64,000 nt of DNA, taken from positions 62,001-126,000 of the forward strand of contig CAJJDP010000034.1 of the NCBI GenBank assembly GCA_905182995.1, given 5' to 3'. Below the pieces are notes generated by a model. It made no database searches, was not told the origin of the DNA, and worked only from the letters and a program-made list of their open reading frames with translations. This document shows positions 60,573-64,000 of the stretch, one piece after another. The stretch comes from Paramecium octaurelia. Taxonomy: Eukaryota; Ciliophora; Oligohymenophorea; Peniculida; Parameciidae. Numbering within the stretch: position 1 is the stretch's first letter; each line of letters opens with the position of its first letter. Made by a program: the position numbers and the translations under genes.

Positions 60573-61465
60573 TAAAAATTATATATAGGTTTAGTACATA
60601 ATAAATAAACTATTACACTATTCTTGAGCTCAATGCAACATGTACCTAGAAACAGATTAAACAAAACTATCTGAAACTGGCCAAAATCTACCATCCTGAT
60701 GTTTACAAGGGAAATGATACCAATAGGTGAGATTAAATATTCATCTTAGATTCAAGCTCATTTAGGAAGCATACAACACACTCAAGACTCCGGAAAAAAG
60801 ATAATCATATGATCAAACAATATTTAAGGAAAGAGCCTTTGCAAATTAAGAAAGACCTCAAAGCAGTGAATCCGAAGAGAATACATAGAAGAATGAATAC
60901 ACAGCAAAACAAACGAAAGATGGAATAAATTTTACATTCACTAAAAAGGAATATAAGGATGCCACTGAGGAAAAGACTGTTGAAGAAGAATTTAGGAAAT
61001 TCATGTAGGAACCTCTAAAAATTAATCCAGAAGAAGTCAAAGTTTACGAAAATGTTGTAGCCAGACAAATGACAAAGGAACATAAGGCTTAAGATGAATT
61101 CATTATAGCCAAAGAGAATAAGTGGAAGATCTTCTTTTTTAAAGCCCATTAGATTGGTTATTCTTAATAAGTTAAGGAATATATAAAAGGAATAAATTAA
61201 TAGTGGCAAGAAAAAAAGAAAGATACTGAAGAGATGAGATAATTGAAGAGGCAAATGCAAAAGCGTATTGCTAATGTAATTCCATTTATAATATTGACTT
61301 TAGGGCATTTTCTTTATTTTTATTGGGCTCTCTCTACCATTCTTTTATTCAGCTTTAGCAAGAAGACAAGAAATCGATAAAGACTTCAAAGAGGATTTAG
61401 ATTTTCTTTACAAGGTGGCAGATCAAATGGATTATTTGGAAATCTCAACTAGGTTTGTCTATTGA
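60569..61465 (+). CDS. DnaJ-domain protein with mitochondrial-type presequence and C-terminal membrane helix
   Basis: A co-chaperone that stimulates Hsp70. Introns of 23 and 28 nt give 281 aa. It starts MIKIIYRFST, a basic/hydroxylated stretch like a mitochondrial presequence. The J domain follows at once (NYYTILELNATCT, HPD at 60692-60700, EAYNTLKTPEKR). After a charged middle region, the C-terminus has one membrane helix (GIFFIFIGLSLPFFYSALA) and a short acidic tail. It lacks the Gly/Phe region and Cys repeats, so it is a class III J protein. The start codon overlaps the stop codon of the EF-hand gene. The frame remains open with no earlier ATG, so this start is the natural one unless a 5' exon is missed. 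Confidence 0.82.
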
Positions 61466-61531
61466 GATAAAATGTTAATTATATATATGATAAGAAAAAA
61501 AGATATTAATTAAATTAATTTCTGAGAAAAA

Positions 61532-61865
61532 ATGTCTAATTAAGTGAATTTCGGAGAAGGTAAAATTAATGAAAATTACCCATCTGCTATAAAGACTATG
61601 TTGGAATAAGGAAAAGATCCAAAAGATTTATTAATTTAATATTGCAGACCATAATGTAAGTGGTATGATGATAAATACGACAGATGTGTAAAGGCATTCT
61701 TATCATTGAAAAATGCTGATCCCGAGAAGAATTGTGTACATTTAATATTTATTCTCTAAATAGATGTATCCCTATAGAGATTTGGTGACATGTGTTGAAG
61801 CATGTGTTCAACCTAAAATATAGCATGCACTCAAAGGCAATGAACACGGTTTCATATTCCATTGA
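61532..61865 (+). CDS. Cytochrome bc1 complex hinge-like protein (UQCRH/QCR6-like)
   Basis: One 28-nt intron gives 101 aa. Cys residues are spaced as twin helices: QYCRPQCKWYDDKYDRCVKAF, and NC, then YRDLVTCVEACV. The hinge protein of mitochondrial complex III has a two-helix hairpin joined by disulfides (C..C pairs) with the same spacing logic and the phrase CVEACV. It lacks the acidic N-terminal run of animal hinge proteins. Other twin-Cys intermembrane-space proteins are possible. Confidence 0.58.
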
Positions 61866-61999
61866 AATAATATGATCTATAATAAAATATACAATAACCA
61901 TTATTAAAATCTCATAGCAGTCAAGGTTTCTGGATTCAATTATGAAATTATGAAATTAGGTTATTGTATATTTATAAATTAAACTAATATGGAATTCCA

Positions 62000-62253
62000 A
62001 TGAGTAAAGAGAAAAAAAGAAAGTAATAAATAAAGAGTATTTCTAAACCCTCAATAAATGAAAGTAAATTGAGTTTTATATTTGAATCAAATTTGGAATT
62101 CATTAATACTCAAGCAATCGAAACAATTAATATAAACACAATTTATGAAATTGCCAAGCCAACTACAACATTCTTGAAATAGCTAAAAAAGGTCAAGGCC
62201 AATTGAAGATATTTAAGAATGTTCAAGATAAATTAATTGCTTCCCACCAGTGA
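62000..62253 (+). CDS. Small basic hypothetical protein
   Basis: ATG 62000 opens a code-6 frame rich in Lys, Ser, Ile and Asn that ends at TGA after about 65 codons. A 17-nt GT..AG stretch (GTCAAGGCCAATTGAAG) would link it to a second coding-looking exon ending at TGA 62251-62253 (KIFKNVQDKLIASHQ), for about 78 aa. Seventeen nt would be shorter than usual, so the join is doubtful. No family recognised. It is convergent with the small membrane protein gene 30 bp away. Confidence 0.4.
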
Positions 62254-62282
62254 TCTTAAGGTTGATGACAATTCATCATTGT

Positions 62283-62595
62283 TCACTACATTATACATCT
62301 GCTAAAATTACATCTCTTATCTAATTTCTTGGTTTGTTAGTAATGAATGATAAGCAAAATCATCTAAGCAGTGATCCAAATTTAACCTAATTAGGGTTTT
62401 GATCCTACATATTCATCTGATTCTACCTAATAATTGAAAAAATGCAGTGACAACCGAGACCAAAATTGCAACATAAATTGTTCCCTTATTGTATTAAGAT
62501 TATTTGGCTTTGATTTATTGGATAAGTTTATATTGGCTTTCCTAAGTTTCTGCCTATTCCATTTATTGTGCTTCCTTTAAATCTTGCTCACTCAT
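62283..62595 (-). CDS. Small two-helix membrane protein (96 aa)
   Basis: One 22-nt intron gives 96 aa. A charged, Gln-rich N-terminal helix of about 45 residues precedes two hydrophobic segments (TIYVAILVSVVTAFFQLL and IWITAQMILLIIHY) and a basic, Cys-containing C-terminus. No family recognised; the layout fits a tail-anchored or hairpin membrane protein. Confidence 0.6.
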
Positions 62596-62664
62596 TCGCG
62601 ATTCAATTTTCTATCGACGCTTCTCTGAAATTTAATCCATCAAAATTTATATAATTAATAAACA

Positions 62665-63323
62665 ATGTCATCGAAAAACTATAAATTGATTCATTAGAAA
62701 ATTCCAAATACTACACGTTATAGAGAGGATCAATTACCAATCAACAATAAATACTATGTTCGCTTAACATAAGATTCCACAAGAGTTCTAGATTTGATTG
62801 AAAAGGATAAGTAAATTCCACATTTATCTATGATTGATCGATTTTGGGGACACAAAACACAAAGATTACCAGAACCTGTTCATTAAGAAGAAAAGCACGT
62901 GTAATTACAATAAGAAATTATTCCTAAAGAGGAGGAGAAGTAAGAATCACTGCCTTAAATCGAATAAAAAACTGAAACTTCATTAAAGAAAACCATGAGC
63001 TTAAAACAGTTTAAGGAAAGTTTACTTTTTGATGAAAGAACTAGTTCTATACCTAAAACAACCATACAGAATCATATAATAGAGGATTTAATAAGAGATA
63101 GCGACATATTTTTAAAGAAACCCGAAATGATAGAGCAAGTACAAAGTTTGAAGAGGTTAAAAGTGCTCAAGAAATATGAAGCTAATCAGTAGTTTTTACT
63201 TTCATATTTAGTTAAAATCTTCCTGGAGTAGGCAAATTACCATACATCATCAATGATTACCATTCCAAGAGCACCAATCCAGGATACTCCAGAAATAATA
63301 AAGGAAATTTTTTTACAAGATGA
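62665..63323 (+). CDS. Hypothetical protein with SHIPPO-like C-terminus (211 aa)
   Basis: One 23-nt intron (about 63189-63211) gives 211 aa ending at TGA 63321-63323. Without splicing the frame stays open into the next gene, so the intron decides the end. The N-terminal third is basic and Pro/Tyr-containing (NTTRYREDQLPINNKYYVR), the middle is Glu/Gln/Lys-rich, and the end reads LPGVGKLPYIINDYHSKS then NPGYSRNNKG, reminiscent of the PGxGxY repeats of SHIPPO/STPG ciliary proteins. It lies 35 bp upstream of the beta-adaptin start. Confidence 0.58.
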
Positions 63324-63358
63324 AAACAATATTAAAATATATTTATATTAAAATATAT

Positions 63359-64000
63359 ATGAGTCGACCCTCTGCCTCAACTTCTAGTAATTCTAGAAGC
63401 TCAAGATCGCGTTATGGTAAGGAAGTCAAAGAGTTGTAGGACGCTTTAAATTAAAACAAAATTGAATAGAAGAGAGATGCAATCAGAAAAGTAAAAATTA
63501 CAATTTAAATTTTCTAGATTATTGATGCTATGACTAGAGGTAAAGATGTTAGCATGCTCTTTGCTGATGTTGTTAAAAATATGGAAACCGCCAATTTGGA
63601 ACTTAAAAAATTAGTCTATTTGTATATAATCAATTATGCAAAAATCATGCCAGATCTTGCAGTTATGGCTATAAATAGCTTTAGAAAAGACGCTAGAGAC
63701 AAAACTAATCCATTTTTAAGAGCATTAGCTATCAGAACAATGGGATGTATAAGAGTAAAACATATCACAGAATATTTATTGGATCCATTAAAAGAATCAA
63801 TCAAAGTAAATTATTCTCACATTTTATTCTAGGATGAAGATTCCTATGTCAGGAAAACTGCAGCTATTTGTATTTCGAAATTATTTGATGTTTCTCCAGA
63901 ATTGATCGAAGAATAAGGACTTTTGAAGTTATTAGAAAATCTAATTAATGATGGTAATGCTATGGTAGTGGCAAATGCTGTATGCGCTTTACTTATTGTC
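63359..64000 (+). CDS. AP complex beta-adaptin, N-terminal part (runs off right edge)
   Basis: A large subunit of the AP-1/AP-2 clathrin adaptor. The visible part starts [20 protein letters not shown], a Ser/Arg-rich extension, then the conserved KEVKELQDALNQNKIEQKRDAIRKII, the [52 protein letters not shown] and [23 protein letters not shown] blocks of the alpha-solenoid trunk. Two 27-nt introns (63491-63517 and 63806-63832) are spliced out. The window ends in helix repeats about 200 residues in. It could equally be a beta-1/beta-2 hybrid, as in other protists. Confidence 0.95.

Overview
The window is macronuclear DNA of a ciliate, almost certainly Paramecium. TAA and TAG read as glutamine inside almost every gene and only TGA ends a frame. 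Introns are tiny (mostly 18-31 nt, GT..AG), intergenic spacers are short and very AT-rich, and standard-code ORFs are fragments of the real genes. I built gene models by reading TAA/TAG as Gln and removing GT..AG introns that restore frame. For most genes the spliced length came out as an exact multiple of three.

Layout. 0-11 kb: a coiled-coil fragment, a small membrane protein, a cyclic-nucleotide-gated-type K+ channel with a zinc knuckle and a TAA-encoded polyQ tract, a lipid-anchored MORN protein, an LSM14-type protein, eIF3d, ribosomal proteins eS4 and eL28, and a small four-helix membrane protein. 11.7-27.7 kb: the most unusual block, two giant secreted or surface proteins (2208 and 1998 aa) related to each other, with a second zinc-knuckle K+ channel between them. 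27.8-37.3 kb: a small unknown gene, a PH-like plus CaMK-like kinase, a three-thioredoxin-domain PDI, a SAXO-like axonemal protein, CDC123 and a K+-dependent type H+-pyrophosphatase. 37.5-48.8 kb: five near-identical copies of a TMEM63/OSCA-type channel gene, four of them truncated, interrupted by three single N bases and carrying a duplicated 5' end of the pyrophosphatase gene. This is a mosaic of two paralogues and probably in part an assembly artefact. 48.9-64 kb: dense small genes, including eS1, uL5, a cGMP-dependent protein kinase, an ANTH-domain clathrin adaptor, a B-box coiled-coil protein, a CFAP73/CCDC42-type axonemal protein, an EF-hand protein overlapping a mitochondrial-type DnaJ protein, a complex III hinge-like protein, two SHIPPO-like proteins and the start of a beta-adaptin.

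Themes. Housekeeping translation genes (eIF3d, eS4, eL28, eS1, uL5, CDC123) alternate with ciliary structure (SAXO-like, CFAP73, SHIPPO-like), cyclic-nucleotide and ion signalling (two CNG-type channels, PKG, TMEM63) and membrane traffic (ANTH, beta-adaptin). No rRNA, tRNA, CRISPR array, transposon or telomere repeat was recognised. The best candidate for an undescribed system is the block from 11.76 to 27.71 kb: two giant beta-strand-repeat surface proteins packed around a K+ channel that shares a 98-bp spacer with one of them.
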